Shown piece by piece: positions 10,801-16,878 of a DNA stretch of 64,000 nucleotides (the first letter of the stretch is position 1; every line of letters begins with the position of its first letter). Under the pieces are notes generated by a model that was given only the letters and a program-made list of their open reading frames with translations, searched no databases and was not told the origin of the DNA. The DNA comes from Pseudomonas gingeri. GTDB taxonomy: Bacteria; Pseudomonadota; Gammaproteobacteria; Pseudomonadales; Pseudomonadaceae. Where the stretch lies: contig NZ_JACAOS010000015.1 in assembly GCF_013386165.1 (NCBI RefSeq), positions 124,001 to 188,000 on the forward strand. The letters are read 5' to 3'. Position numbers and translations under genes: made by a program.

Positions 10801-11515
10801 AGGTGGCCAATCCTGCATCAGCAATCTGGCTAGGGCTCCGAACCTTCTGACCTGACTGCTCGAAGCTCGCTGGTGGCAAAGCGTAGTCGAGCTTCATGCG
10901 CGCCACGGCCCCCCATACTGCCGAGGTGAGCTGCCAAGCCCGCTTGGAGCCGCCCTCATAACCATCGAGCGATGATGGCTTATCGCTGAGGCGAAGTAGC
11001 TCCGCAGCTTGCTTCAACAAACGCTCAACTGCGGGGTCATTGGGCTGGACGAACGCGGCGGCCATATCAGGAATGTGCCGTAGCCCGCCCCACTGATTTC
11101 GTGGCAGAAGCTCTACGACCTGTTCAATGCGAGCCAGCTCCTTACGGCCACCCTCCAATGTTTTGTCATCGGCTTCAAGTACGAAGGTGAACGTGGACAG
11201 CTCTGCTTCAGTCAAGCGACTCAGCAACGGGCCGTCCAAGACAAGATCGAGCCCCGGAATGGTCCTGAAGCTTTCAGCAGCTATCTCGTCGATCCGCCAG
11301 ACCTTGGATTTGAAAACCTCAGGTTCCGAGGTCAACGTCAAAGTCGCATTGATGAAACGGGCATCAGTCTCGTTCGAGATACGTAGCTCTCGAATAACAG
11401 GAACGGCGTTCTGGAAGTCCGCGAGATTAAGCTTAGCCACCAGTGTGGCGAGAATTTTGACTTCTTTAGGCGGGATTTCTTCGTGGGGCGTGAGGGGATG
11501 AACGATTTCGTCCAT
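4886..11515 (-). CDS. Giant DUF4011/DUF3320 helicase-nuclease, candidate phage-defence protein
   Basis: A 2209-residue protein (numbers from the ATG at 11515, which has AAGGATGG upstream). Domains in order: a transglutaminase/papain-like region with Cys239 (ATCMDLTLLF) and His265 (RGHAFAGLW); a DUF4011-type segment from about 400 (WQRKLLDLSLRNNLLNF); a superfamily-1 helicase with Walker A GPPGTGKSQ near 712; a coiled-coil insertion of about 700 residues; Walker B FDEASQ near 1560; motifs NWHYRSRHE, SVQGDERD and NVAITRARQ; a Vsr/MTES_1575-type PD-(D/E)XK nuclease at about 1845-1945 (FRVDLGVVD, GVECDG, WSTDWW); and a DUF3320-like tail. Proteins of this layout occur in defence islands and have been listed as single-gene antiphage candidates (the name Hhe is from memory). 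The DNA-processing role is inferred; its trigger is unknown. It lies inside the repeat-bracketed module. Confidence 0.87.
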   Translation of the reverse strand: MDEIVHPLTPHEEIPPKEVKILATLVAKLNLADFQNAVPVIRELRISNETDARFINATLTLTSEPEVFKSKVWRIDEIAAESFRTIPGLDLVLDGPLLSRLTEAELSTFTFVLEADDKTLEGGRKELARIEQVVELLPRNQWGGLRHIPDMAAAFVQPNDPAVERLLKQAAELLRLSDKPSSLDGYEGGSKRAWQLTSAVWGAVARMKLDYALPPASFEQSGQKVRSPSQIADAGLATCMDLTLLFCAALEQIGLNPVIVFTRGHAFAGLWMKPEEFTTALIDDVTAVRKRVKLQELVLFETTLITQSPIPSFSYAVERGAKQIAEDAESNFEMLLDIRRARLQRIKPLASSEAQIARVVVEMADDAPPLLVEDAIGFHDEAIEVQVEDLSRLDPADRLGRWQRKLLDLSLRNNLLNFKMGKRALKLESPDPGALEDILASGQSLKLLTRPDLMDGADPRERTLYEQREREDVRRRHAEDALKRREVFVALSSNEMDVRLTELYRGARTALQEGGSNTLFLAIGFLSWTREDRAGQKYKAPLVLVPVTLERRSARSGFTLVLHDDEPRFNPTLIEMLRQDFELGLGSLEHELPRDDSGLDIAGIWNKVGHAIKEIPGWELNEDVVLSMFSFAKYLMWKDLAENAEHLRQSPVVQHLLDTPRDSFVSDTPFPEAASLDRDYSPTDVFCPLPSDSSQLAAVMAAAKGKDFVLIGPPGTGKSQTISNMIAQSIAQGRRVLFVSEKIAALDVVYRRLREIGLGEFCLELHSSKARKADVLAQLQSAWEAKGQVDSAVWEVEAQRLASLRDSLNIYVERLHCRYRNGYSIYDAIGTVTSGVDETVAAVVWPSPDMHDQKAMLGLRELGDRLEVNAQAVGYGQLAGTALSAVGQSEWSTHWQQQFTQAARDVLPAVLDVQRAADRFVELSGLPSADYTPATLEGLVSLSQTLPAAAGHDWRFALRIDARTITQRLVDGCEWVEQHRGINSRLSALWTSRVVADAKQGIDLLQQRRGIYAELCPAWPESVTDALGEAATLLGQIDDLKQQLSATYSDAVEALDVELLQREWKEAEESFWPKSWFAKRRIVGLLAPMQTTKGEPDNGQDLATWVEIRSVRRAIDELEPGHECVAVWQGAKSEAAQLATAIKLQEAVRLQKSGYAWVDDGFLSVEQGQLGDELKEELRRLRTLVRLDAEMEHLGGLGLGTNSLWRGLSTDIDVLVAALRFQAERRDIEERGRLVDDHPYVEEGRCGESLKDDFELLKQRTAVERDLADLADLRELVPVWSDLKTKLEVARQAVAFQLQIATSIAKLALNPEQIAAYKAPLQTLLGDGNALLEPEGAIAVAGNALCEKLGLLQARSAQLTSIGQFTDIAIDETAHLSLNDLKKNCETVVAFESRLKAWCSWRKVRDEAYAVGLAPIVQGMESGAITSGKVRRVLEVNYARWWLNHTVDNEEVIRTFVSVEHEQRIRDFRALDDKFTELTKDWLRARLCADLPSQEGVSRSSEWGLLRHEMGKKTKHIPLRELMTRAPDALTKLTPCLLMSPLSIAQYLPPASTPFDLVVFDEASQIPVWDAIGAMARGKQVVMVGDPKQLPPTSFFDRAESTSDDEDVEADLESILDECISANLPTRNLNWHYRSRHESLIAFSNQRYYQSKLVTFPSPFTADKAVRLCPVAGVYDKGASRTNLIEARALVADLVARLQSPTFRESRRTVGVVTFNGEQQKLIMDMLDEACRKDPSLDAYFAESELEPVFVKNLESVQGDERDIIYFSTTYGKDAAGVLSMNFGPMNRPGGERRLNVAITRARQELLVFSTLRPEHIDLARTQAIGVRDLKHFLEFAERGPQALAEANFGSVGGFDSPFEEAVAAALAKKGWQVHTQIGVSSFRVDLGVVDPDAPGRFLAGVECDGATYHRSATARDRDKLREFVLRGLGWEIVRIWSTDWWVDAAGTAEKVHQRLNEILAESRAKQAVVDAAQEAERLRVDAAMAEVIAVVDQVTVLATASGITEANDSAGALPELKYARVAAVDPVADVVAMARAVEQLIYREADPSQAVEIVDPDQFFDASYTATLEQMIAHVVAKEGPVLDSALARRIARAHGWVRTGSRIRDRVDQLARARFRSHEEEQTGVFFWPSHIETNSAVVFRRPGEDDSMRGLAEICMPELEALVQEMAERGHEGDSLIYAVAKEAGVSKLAHSGRQRIEKAIRRTVD

Positions 11516-11725
11516 GCGCAACCATCCTTGTCATCGGCGCCCAAGAGGTGCAGGCGGATACCTGGCCAAATATCCCTTTTGAGCTAGTGGCTCGATGATA
11601 GCGCTTCTTGCCGTTGTCGTAATGATCCTTTGGTCGAGGACGTAGATACTAAGGCCCAACCCTCGGAGATCTGTGGTATCCCCAACGCATTGGCGTTCCT
11701 ATGTCAGGGTGTAAATCGCAAGACA

Positions 11726-11754
11726 CAAAAAAAGCCGCCGATTAGGGCAGCTTT
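11726..11754 (-). terminator. Rho-independent terminator after the small basic protein gene
   Basis: On the minus strand AAAGCTGCC-ctaatc-GGCGGC is followed by seven T, about 20 nt beyond the stop of the 53-residue gene. It would end the two-gene GNAT transcript before the helicase promoter region (11516-11725, where no gene is seen). Confidence 0.75.
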
Positions 11755-11772
11755 TGCTGATTCAAAGCTACT

Positions 11773-11934
11773 TCAGCCGGCAAGGCGGCCAACAGGCTCG
11801 AATTCGGCACCCTGAGCAAGGGCAGCGTCAAGGAAACGGCTGCGTTTGTCAGTGCGCTTGGCCAATGCGGCGCGGGCCTCAGCCTGGAAGCGAGCAACCA
11901 TCATCGGCTTGGGTTCATGCTTAGGCTTTTTCAT
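11773..11934 (-). CDS. Small basic hypothetical protein (53 residues)
   Basis: The ATG at 11934 follows GAGGTG at a good distance and the frame closes with TGA at 11773-11775. The product begins MKKPKHEPKPMMVARFQ, is rich in Lys, Arg and Ala, and is probably mostly helical (ARAALAKRTDKRSRFLDAAL). I do not recognise it. It lies 37 nt after the GNAT gene in the same orientation and ahead of a terminator, so the two probably form one operon. It could be a partner or regulator of that enzyme, or a DNA/RNA-binding accessory, but nothing in the sequence decides this. Confidence 0.6.
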   Translation of the reverse strand: MKKPKHEPKPMMVARFQAEARAALAKRTDKRSRFLDAALAQGAEFEPVGRLAG

Positions 11935-11971
11935 AGACACCTCACGGGTCTTGAGATTTGACGGAATAGTA

Positions 11972-12505
11972 TTACTGCTCAACGGCAATAACAAGGCGGC
12001 CGGTCGGATCGAATGCAAAGCCGAGGCTTTCATAGACACGTACAGCACCAACGGCTGGTTCTTGCACCTCGATGTAAGTGCAACCGATCATCACAGCATA
12101 GTTTTCAAGTGCCGTCAGAGCCAGGGCCGCGACAGCGCCCCGCAAAGGGTGGGTCCGGTCAGGCTTCCCTTCGAGAATAACAATTTTGATGCACAGCTTG
12201 CTCTTTCGGGGAGATGCGTAGCACAAGCCGCAAAGTTCTTGATCGAACCATAGGGATACGTCGAAGCCTCGCGTATCGTCTTGCTTCCAATCATGTACTT
12301 CATGCCAAGGGTACAAGGTATCTTCATCAGCCCAGAGACTTGATGCTTCAACGGCAGCATGAGTAATAGGCTCATAGCTAATCTTCGACGTATCTATCCC
12401 TCTGAAGATCAAGTTCTGATTTTCTCGAGCCCACTGTTGGGCGGCCTTCCGAGCTTCCGACCGGAGGATCTGGTAGCGGTATCCATTTCCACGGTTTTTA
12501 GACAT
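11972..12505 (-). CDS. GNAT-fold acetyltransferase in the inserted module
   Basis: A 177-residue protein with the C-terminal half of a GNAT fold. The helix/strand pattern AVAALALTALENYAVMIGCT is followed by AVRVYESLGFAFD, which matches motif B of acetyltransferases. The usual R/Q-x-x-G-x-G/A loop is replaced by a looser RTHPLRGAVAAL. The N-terminal third (KNRGNGYRYQILRSEARKAA) is basic. The ATG at 12505 is preferred over a TTG at 12523; neither has a strong ribosome site. It is followed 37 nt later by a 53-residue basic protein. GNAT enzymes can be toxins in TacAT-type modules, but there the antitoxin lies upstream and is a ribbon-helix-helix protein, which is not seen here. Confidence 0.75.
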   Translation of the reverse strand: MSKNRGNGYRYQILRSEARKAAQQWARENQNLIFRGIDTSKISYEPITHAAVEASSLWADEDTLYPWHEVHDWKQDDTRGFDVSLWFDQELCGLCYASPRKSKLCIKIVILEGKPDRTHPLRGAVAALALTALENYAVMIGCTYIEVQEPAVGAVRVYESLGFAFDPTGRLVIAVEQ

Positions 12506-12624
12506 GCACAACCAATGGGACAATGCTGATTGTCGCCAGAATAACGTCTGAGAACTAGATGGGTTGGAGCCTTTCGTTTCGAGGCGTTACGTAGAGCTTT
12601 CCGCTGCCCCCCATACAGAGTCAG

Positions 12625-12927
12625 CTAGACTGGAATCGTTGGCCCAAGGTGTAAAACGGTTGCGGGGCCCGCTCTGAAAGTAGGGTTGTGTGCAGCCGCT
12701 GCAATCATATGAGACGTAACGTCATGGGCCTCAAGTGCTGATTTCGATGTCCATCGCTCAATCAAAACAAACTGGTCGTCATTGCCAGCAACCCGATGAA
12801 GATCGTATTGCAGGCACCCCTCTTCATTTCTGACCAATGGAGCAAGCTTTTCAAACGCATCAACTTGCGCTTTCCCTCGCCCCACCTGTGTAGCAATCAA
12901 AATGACTAGCTTCACTTCACTCGGCAT
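12625..12927 (-). CDS. Antibiotic biosynthesis monooxygenase (ABM/YgiN-like) family protein
   Basis: A 100-residue single ABM domain with a dimeric alpha/beta-barrel (ferredoxin-like) fold. Family features are visible: an N-terminal strand VKLVILIATQV, the central NEEGCLQYDLHRV, then FVLIERWTSKSALEAHDVTSHM, which matches the W-x-s/d-x-x-a-l-x-x-H block of quinol monooxygenase-like proteins. Members oxidise quinols or polyketides without a cofactor, or act in stress responses; the substrate here is unknown. A degraded copy of the same gene lies 8.27 kb away at 4356-4657, so this is the surviving copy. Confidence 0.88.
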   Translation of the reverse strand: MPSEVKLVILIATQVGRGKAQVDAFEKLAPLVRNEEGCLQYDLHRVAGNDDQFVLIERWTSKSALEAHDVTSHMIAAAAHNPTFRAGPATVLHLGPTIPV

Positions 12928-13057
12928 AAACAGGCTCCATGCTGGTACTCAGAAGTTTGATTGCACATTGCGGTAATGCCACCGGTCCGACGGACATGGC
13001 AGGAAAGCATGATTGGCGTCCGTGCAGCAAGTCAGGTCAGAGTAGTACTCTACCTTT
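12625..13057. repeat. Right copy of the ~430-bp imperfect direct repeat
   Basis: Same orientation as 4356-4787. Differences are scattered substitutions plus one extra base within the ABM gene. The part upstream of the gene (12928-13057) is also shared, including a long identical run from CTCCATGCTGG to CCACCGGTCC. It marks the right edge of the inserted module. Confidence 0.9.
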
Positions 13058-13416
13058 GGGAGGTCATGCCGGTAACGTCCTTTCGGTGTCCAGCCCTGGA
13101 ACGACCAATGACATCAAATTGATATTGCAGCTTCGGAATTGTCAGCTAGCCTTACCGGCCAGGACGTTTGACGCTCCCAGCCCCGATAACCGGCCAATCA
13201 CGATGCTCCTCTTTCATGGAAGAATGACATGGCCAGCCCAGGTGTCACCTCGAGTGTGCGACACCTCCTCCTCCCTCTACAGCCCTTCCCTTGCCGAGCA
13301 GCATTGCCCCGGCCGTCGCTGACAGTAGATTTCTTTCGCCTGCACAAGCGCACAGCAGTGCGAAGGTACAGGTGCGGTCAACACCCACAACCTGGTTTAC
13401 ATAGAGAGGCGACATC
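13058..13416. other. Intergenic stretch upstream of the AttH-like gene
   Basis: About 360 bases with no gene I can support. Small open frames on both strands lack ribosome sites and family-like sequence. The promoter of the AttH-like gene must lie here, and GTTTACAT at about 13394-13401 is a possible minus-10 area, but there is no convincing minus-35 element. Confidence 0.4.
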
Positions 13417-14481
13417 GTGAAGTCATCACAGCTTGCGCATGCTTCTGCTCCTGTTCCCATTCCCTCGTCCGAAGTGGTCCTCCACCTTCCCAAGGACCAG
13501 TACCTGCACGTCGGCGCGCCCACCGAGTGGTGGTGGCATACCGGCACGCTCAAGGCGGGCGGGCGTGTCTTCGGTTTTGAGATCAATACGGCGGCGTTCT
13601 ATCCGCTAGGCTTCTTCCAGGTGATGCTGACGGATGTCGAGAACCAGAAGCACTATCAACTGACCGCCTTGATTCCAGGTATCAAAGATTGGGCGGAAAG
13701 CGACCCGAGCAAGGACTGGTGGGTGAAACAAGCGGCCCTCGACGGCGTGTCGTATGTGACGATGAAAGCGCCACAGGCTGACCCGACAAAAAACATGCAG
13801 GTAGAGGCCGTGATAGTGGACACGGACACCAAGACGGTCGTGAAGTTTTCGTTGAGGATGTCACAGGAAGGACGGCCGCTGTTTGTATGGGGCCATGGTG
13901 TGCTGAACTATCCGGAAAAACCGGGTGGCCTGAAGCAGAACAACTATTACTACTCGCTGACGCGGATACACACGGAGGGGACACTGACCGTCGGCGACGA
14001 TGTGTTTGCAGTGGAGGGGCTTACATGGATGGATCACGAGTATGGCAACTTCGGAGACGCTGCCAACCCGGTCTTGTGGTTCCTGCAGACAATGCAGTTG
14101 GATAACGGCGTGCACATCTCGCACTACACGACATTCAGCAAGGGGGCTCCTGCGCCCAAGCTCGATGTGCCGGTGCCGAGCAAAGCAACGATCGAGCTCC
14201 CCGATGGGACCACCTACTTCCAGACGGATTGCACGATGACGCCGACCGGAAGGACCTGGACCGGTCCGACCGGCGTGGTGTTCTTCATGGAGTTCAAGGT
14301 CGAGATTCCATCATTCGATGCCGTGCTCCATATTGTCAGCCTGGTGGATGCACAAGACTTCCCCTTCCCCACGCTTCCTGGCAACAAGCCCAGTGATACC
14401 TATGAAGGCGTGGCCAAGGCCACTGGCACCTTCAAAGGCGAACTTGTGCAGGGCACGGCCTGGAACGAGCAACAGTCTTAG
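13417..14481 (+). CDS. AttH/CrtC-like lipocalin-type hydrolase domain protein
   Basis: A 354-residue protein of the AttH/carotenoid 1,2-hydratase (CrtC-like) family, a double lipocalin-like fold whose members hydrate or hydrolyse lipophilic substrates. Family hallmarks: EWWWHTGTL near residue 37, NNYYYSLTRIHTEGTLTV near 180, and GLTWMDHEYG near 205, which corresponds to the conserved aW-D-HEwG block. There is no obvious signal peptide. The start is a GTG with AGAGG 8 nt upstream. No carotenoid genes are nearby, so carotenoid hydration is unlikely and the substrate is unknown. It stands alone between the ABM repeat copy and an IS256 remnant. Confidence 0.82.
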   Translation: MKSSQLAHASAPVPIPSSEVVLHLPKDQYLHVGAPTEWWWHTGTLKAGGRVFGFEINTAAFYPLGFFQVMLTDVENQKHYQLTALIPGIKDWAESDPSKDWWVKQAALDGVSYVTMKAPQADPTKNMQVEAVIVDTDTKTVVKFSLRMSQEGRPLFVWGHGVLNYPEKPGGLKQNNYYYSLTRIHTEGTLTVGDDVFAVEGLTWMDHEYGNFGDAANPVLWFLQTMQLDNGVHISHYTTFSKGAPAPKLDVPVPSKATIELPDGTTYFQTDCTMTPTGRTWTGPTGVVFFMEFKVEIPSFDAVLHIVSLVDAQDFPFPTLPGNKPSDTYEGVAKATGTFKGELVQGTAWNEQQS

Positions 14482-14487
14482 GGAGAT

Positions 14488-14519
14488 GGCCCCGATGTCT
14501 TGTTTCAGATATCGGGGCC
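14488..14519 (+). terminator. Hairpin after the AttH-like gene
   Basis: A 9-bp perfect stem GGCCCCGAT/ATCGGGGCC with a 14-nt loop lies 7 nt after the stop codon. It lacks a T-run, so it is either a weak terminator or an mRNA-stabilising hairpin. Confidence 0.5.
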
Positions 14520-14561
14520 GGCCTTGCTCGGAGGAGAGATCAATCGATCGACGCTCCCACG

Positions 14562-14885
14562 TTGGGCCCTCATTGGTCAGCACCGTTTTGCCGCTCTTAC
14601 CGTTGCGCTGGTTACTCGATTCCTCAGGGCGCTCCGCGCCCTGAGGGTAGCCAAGATGGTGACCCAACTCGGCGCCAAGGGCCCGCTCGATAAGCGCTTT
14701 TTTGAACGCCATCGAGGCATCCTGAATGGCTTCGGCATTCATCGGGCCGCTGACGAACTGGTCGATCAGCTCTTTTGGAATGGATGGAAGGTCACGCGGG
14801 GCCTCACGGGCCGGTTTCTTTTTGGTCGGCATACATGCACCTCTTCAACATGTTATGCCCGAACACAAAATTTCTGCCCCCCCCT
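14562..14885 (-). mobile_element. IS256-family insertion sequence remnant (transposase N-terminus only)
   Basis: From the ATG at 14832 (GAAGAGGTG upstream) about 90 residues read as the N-terminus of a mutator-type IS256 transposase: MPTKKKPAREAP, then ELIDQFVSGPMNAEAIQDA, then LGAELGHHLGYPQG and NQRNGKSGKTVLTNEGP. The similarity then stops near 14562, and the frame runs on into the antisense of the AttH-like gene. The catalytic DDE part is gone. ACACAAAATTTCTGCC at 14866-14881 looks like an IS256-type terminal repeat and marks the outer end. The rest of the gap to dusA (14886-15131) shows no gene. Confidence 0.82.
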
Positions 14886-15131
14886 GTGCGCCTATTGTTT
14901 CACGGATTCTCAGGCCCGGTCGCTGAATGGGCAGCGACAGTTCAAGGATAGCGGAGCACCCAAGGCACTCAAGCCAGCATTTGAAGCGAAACATTTCAAA
15001 CGCCTGCCGCCCTTGCCAGCCCCGACGACCAAACCCATTTCCTGATAAACTCCGCCCCATTCAGCCTCACGCCACTCAAGCCCGCGCCCTGCCTCATCCG
15101 CGCCGGCTGCGCCCACAGCGACAGACCTTCC

Positions 15132-16133
15132 ATGCCTTTGAACGACGCCACACCTTCCCGCTCCGAGCCATCTCGACGCTTTAGCGTTGCCCCGATGATG
15201 GATTGGACTGACAGACATTGCCGATTCTTCCTACGCCTGCTCTCCAAGCACACCCTGCTCTACACCGAAATGGTCACCACCGGCGCCATCCTCCATGGCG
15301 ACCATGAGCGTTTCCTGCGTCATAACGAAGCCGAGCACCCGCTGGCCCTGCAACTGGGCGGTAGCGTGCCGGCCGACCTCGCCGCCTGCGCCCGTATGGC
15401 CCAGGACGCCGGTTACGACGAAGTGAACCTCAACGTCGGCTGCCCCAGCGACCGGGTGCAGAACAATATGATCGGCGCCTGCCTGATGGGGCATCCCGAG
15501 CTGGTGGCCGATTGCGTGAAGGCCATGCGCGATGCCGTGTCGATTCCGGTCACGGTCAAACACCGCATCGGTATCAACGGCCGTGACAGCTACGCCGAAC
15601 TCTGCGATTTCGTCGGTAAAGTGCAGGAAGCCGGTTGCCGCAGCTTCACCGTGCATGCGCGGATCGCAATTCTGGAAGGCCTGTCGCCGAAGGAGAACCG
15701 GGATATTCCGCCACTGCGTTATGACGTGGCCGCCCAGTTGAAGCAGGACTTCCCGGCGCTGGAAATCATCCTCAACGGCGGGATCAAGACGCTGGAGCAA
15801 TGCCACGAGCATTTGCAGACGTTTGACGGGGTAATGCTGGGCCGCGAGGCTTATCACAACCCGTATCTGCTGGCTGAGGTGGATCAGCAGTTGTTTGGCA
15901 GTGAGGCGCCGGTGATTTCACGGGCGCAAGCCCTGGCGCAGTTGCGACCTTATGTGGCGGCGCATATCGCTGATGGCGGTGCGATGCACCATATCACCCG
16001 GCATGTGCTGGGGCTGGGGACCGGGTTTCCGGGGGCGCGGCGGTTTCGGCAGTTGCTGTCGGTGGATATTCACAAGGCCAAGGATCCGTTGGCCTTGCTG
16101 GATCAGGCTGGGGAGTTGTTGGAGGGGCGGTAA
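15132..16133 (+). CDS. dusA: tRNA-dihydrouridine(20/20a) synthase DusA
   Basis: FMN enzyme that reduces uridine 20/20a in the tRNA D-loop using NADPH. The 333-residue length fits the family. Visible features: the N-terminal FMN-binding SVAPMMDWTDRHCRFF; the catalytic Cys104 in NLNVGCPSDRVQNN; VKHRIGIN; FTVHARIAILEGLSPKEN, typical of the DusA subgroup; and LNGGIKT/GVMLGREAYHNPYLL in the phosphate-binding half. The first 15 residues before RRFSVAPMMDW are variable, so a slightly later start is possible. The 5' end of dusA is a known target of a family of integrases, which may bear on the accessory DNA upstream. Confidence 0.97.
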   Translation: MPLNDATPSRSEPSRRFSVAPMMDWTDRHCRFFLRLLSKHTLLYTEMVTTGAILHGDHERFLRHNEAEHPLALQLGGSVPADLAACARMAQDAGYDEVNLNVGCPSDRVQNNMIGACLMGHPELVADCVKAMRDAVSIPVTVKHRIGINGRDSYAELCDFVGKVQEAGCRSFTVHARIAILEGLSPKENRDIPPLRYDVAAQLKQDFPALEIILNGGIKTLEQCHEHLQTFDGVMLGREAYHNPYLLAEVDQQLFGSEAPVISRAQALAQLRPYVAAHIADGGAMHHITRHVLGLGTGFPGARRFRQLLSVDIHKAKDPLALLDQAGELLEGR

Positions 16134-16148
16134 CGCGGCCGGCTAGAG

Positions 16149-16321
16149 ACCGCGTTATCGTTCATCGCTGGCAAGCCAGCTCCCACAAGGGACTGCGTTA
16201 TCGTTCATTGCGAGCAAGCCCGGCTCCCACAAGGGGCCGCGTTATCGTTCATCGCGAGCAAGCTCGGCTCCTACAAGGGACCGTGTTGGCGCTTATCGTC
16301 AGCAAGCTCGGCTCCTACAGG
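16149..16321. repeat. Four tandem ~44-bp REP-like units
   Basis: Four head-to-tail copies of a unit of about 44 bp, of the form (C)CGCGTTATCGTTCATCGCGAGCAAGC followed by TCGGCTCCTACAAGGGA. Approximate units are 16149-16192, 16193-16236, 16237-16280 and 16281-16321, the last more diverged. Each contains the GCGAGCAAGC/GGCTCC core of Pseudomonas REP sequences. They lie just after dusA and before a bidirectional terminator. Confidence 0.85.
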
Positions 16322-16335
16322 TTCGAGAGAAGCGC

Positions 16336-16373
16336 AAAAAGGGCGGCACCTGGGAAAGGTGTCGCCCTTTTTT
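16336..16373. terminator. Bidirectional terminator between dusA and rssC
   Basis: A-run, then a 10-bp stem GGGCGGCACC / GGTGTCGCCC (one G-T pair) with a 7-nt loop, then six T. It works on paper for both the plus-strand dusA and the minus-strand rssC transcripts. Confidence 0.88.
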
Positions 16374-16395
16374 GTACGCCCGCGGCGTCAGTCGG

Positions 16396-16878
16396 TCAGG
16401 AGCGCTCCAGCGCATTCACCAGGTCGTGAAAGGCTTCGCGGTTCGACTCGTTCAAGCCCATCAGGATCTTGTGCGCTTCCAGCACCTTGATCCGCACCAC
16501 CTCTTCCGACTGGTCCTGCGACGGCAAGTCGATCAGGCAGTCCGAGCACGGAATCGGCCGGTTGACGATGTTGAAGACCTGGTCAAACCCCATGGACTGC
16601 AACAACCGGGTGATGTCGTCGTGGGTGGTGACCACCGTCGGCAACAAGCCAACCTTCTGCCGCGACAAGATCGACAGTTTGGCCAGCAATCCCAGCGTGG
16701 TGCTGTCGATGCTGCGGGTCTCAGTCAGGTCGATCACGATCGCCGAAAAGTTCAGCGCCGTGAAAATCCGCTCAATTGTTGCATCCAACGCTGAACAGAG
16801 GGTCAGGCGAACTTCACCGACAAACTTCAGAACGAAGGTGCCATCCTGCTCGGCGAACTGGATTCTACCGGTACTCAT
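16396..16878 (-). CDS. rssC: STAS-domain anti-sigma factor antagonist (RssC-like)
   Basis: A 160-residue protein with an N-terminal STAS domain (residues 1-100) and a C-terminal extension. The phosphorylatable serine motif of SpoIIAA-type proteins is present (DLTETRSIDSTTLGLLAKL). It is probably the substrate of the PP2C-type phosphatase RssB encoded just upstream. In Pseudomonas this partner-switching pair is linked to control of RpoS. The ATG at 16878 shares one base with the TGA of rssB (TGATG), which implies translational coupling. The symbol is assigned from this gene context and the domain. Confidence 0.9.
   Translation of the reverse strand: MSTGRIQFAEQDGTFVLKFVGEVRLTLCSALDATIERIFTALNFSAIVIDLTETRSIDSTTLGLLAKLSILSRQKVGLLPTVVTTHDDITRLLQSMGFDQVFNIVNRPIPCSDCLIDLPSQDQSEEVVRIKVLEAHKILMGLNESNREAFHDLVNALERS

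Noticed and set aside
14311..14561. C-terminal part of the frame that starts as IS256 transposase
   Set aside because: Beyond about residue 90 it is only the antisense of the AttH-like gene and shows no transposase similarity.
16149..16321. Tandem repeats that could be read as a short CRISPR array
   Set aside because: The whole 44-bp unit is repeated, with no unique spacers between repeats, and it matches REP sequence. There are no cas genes.
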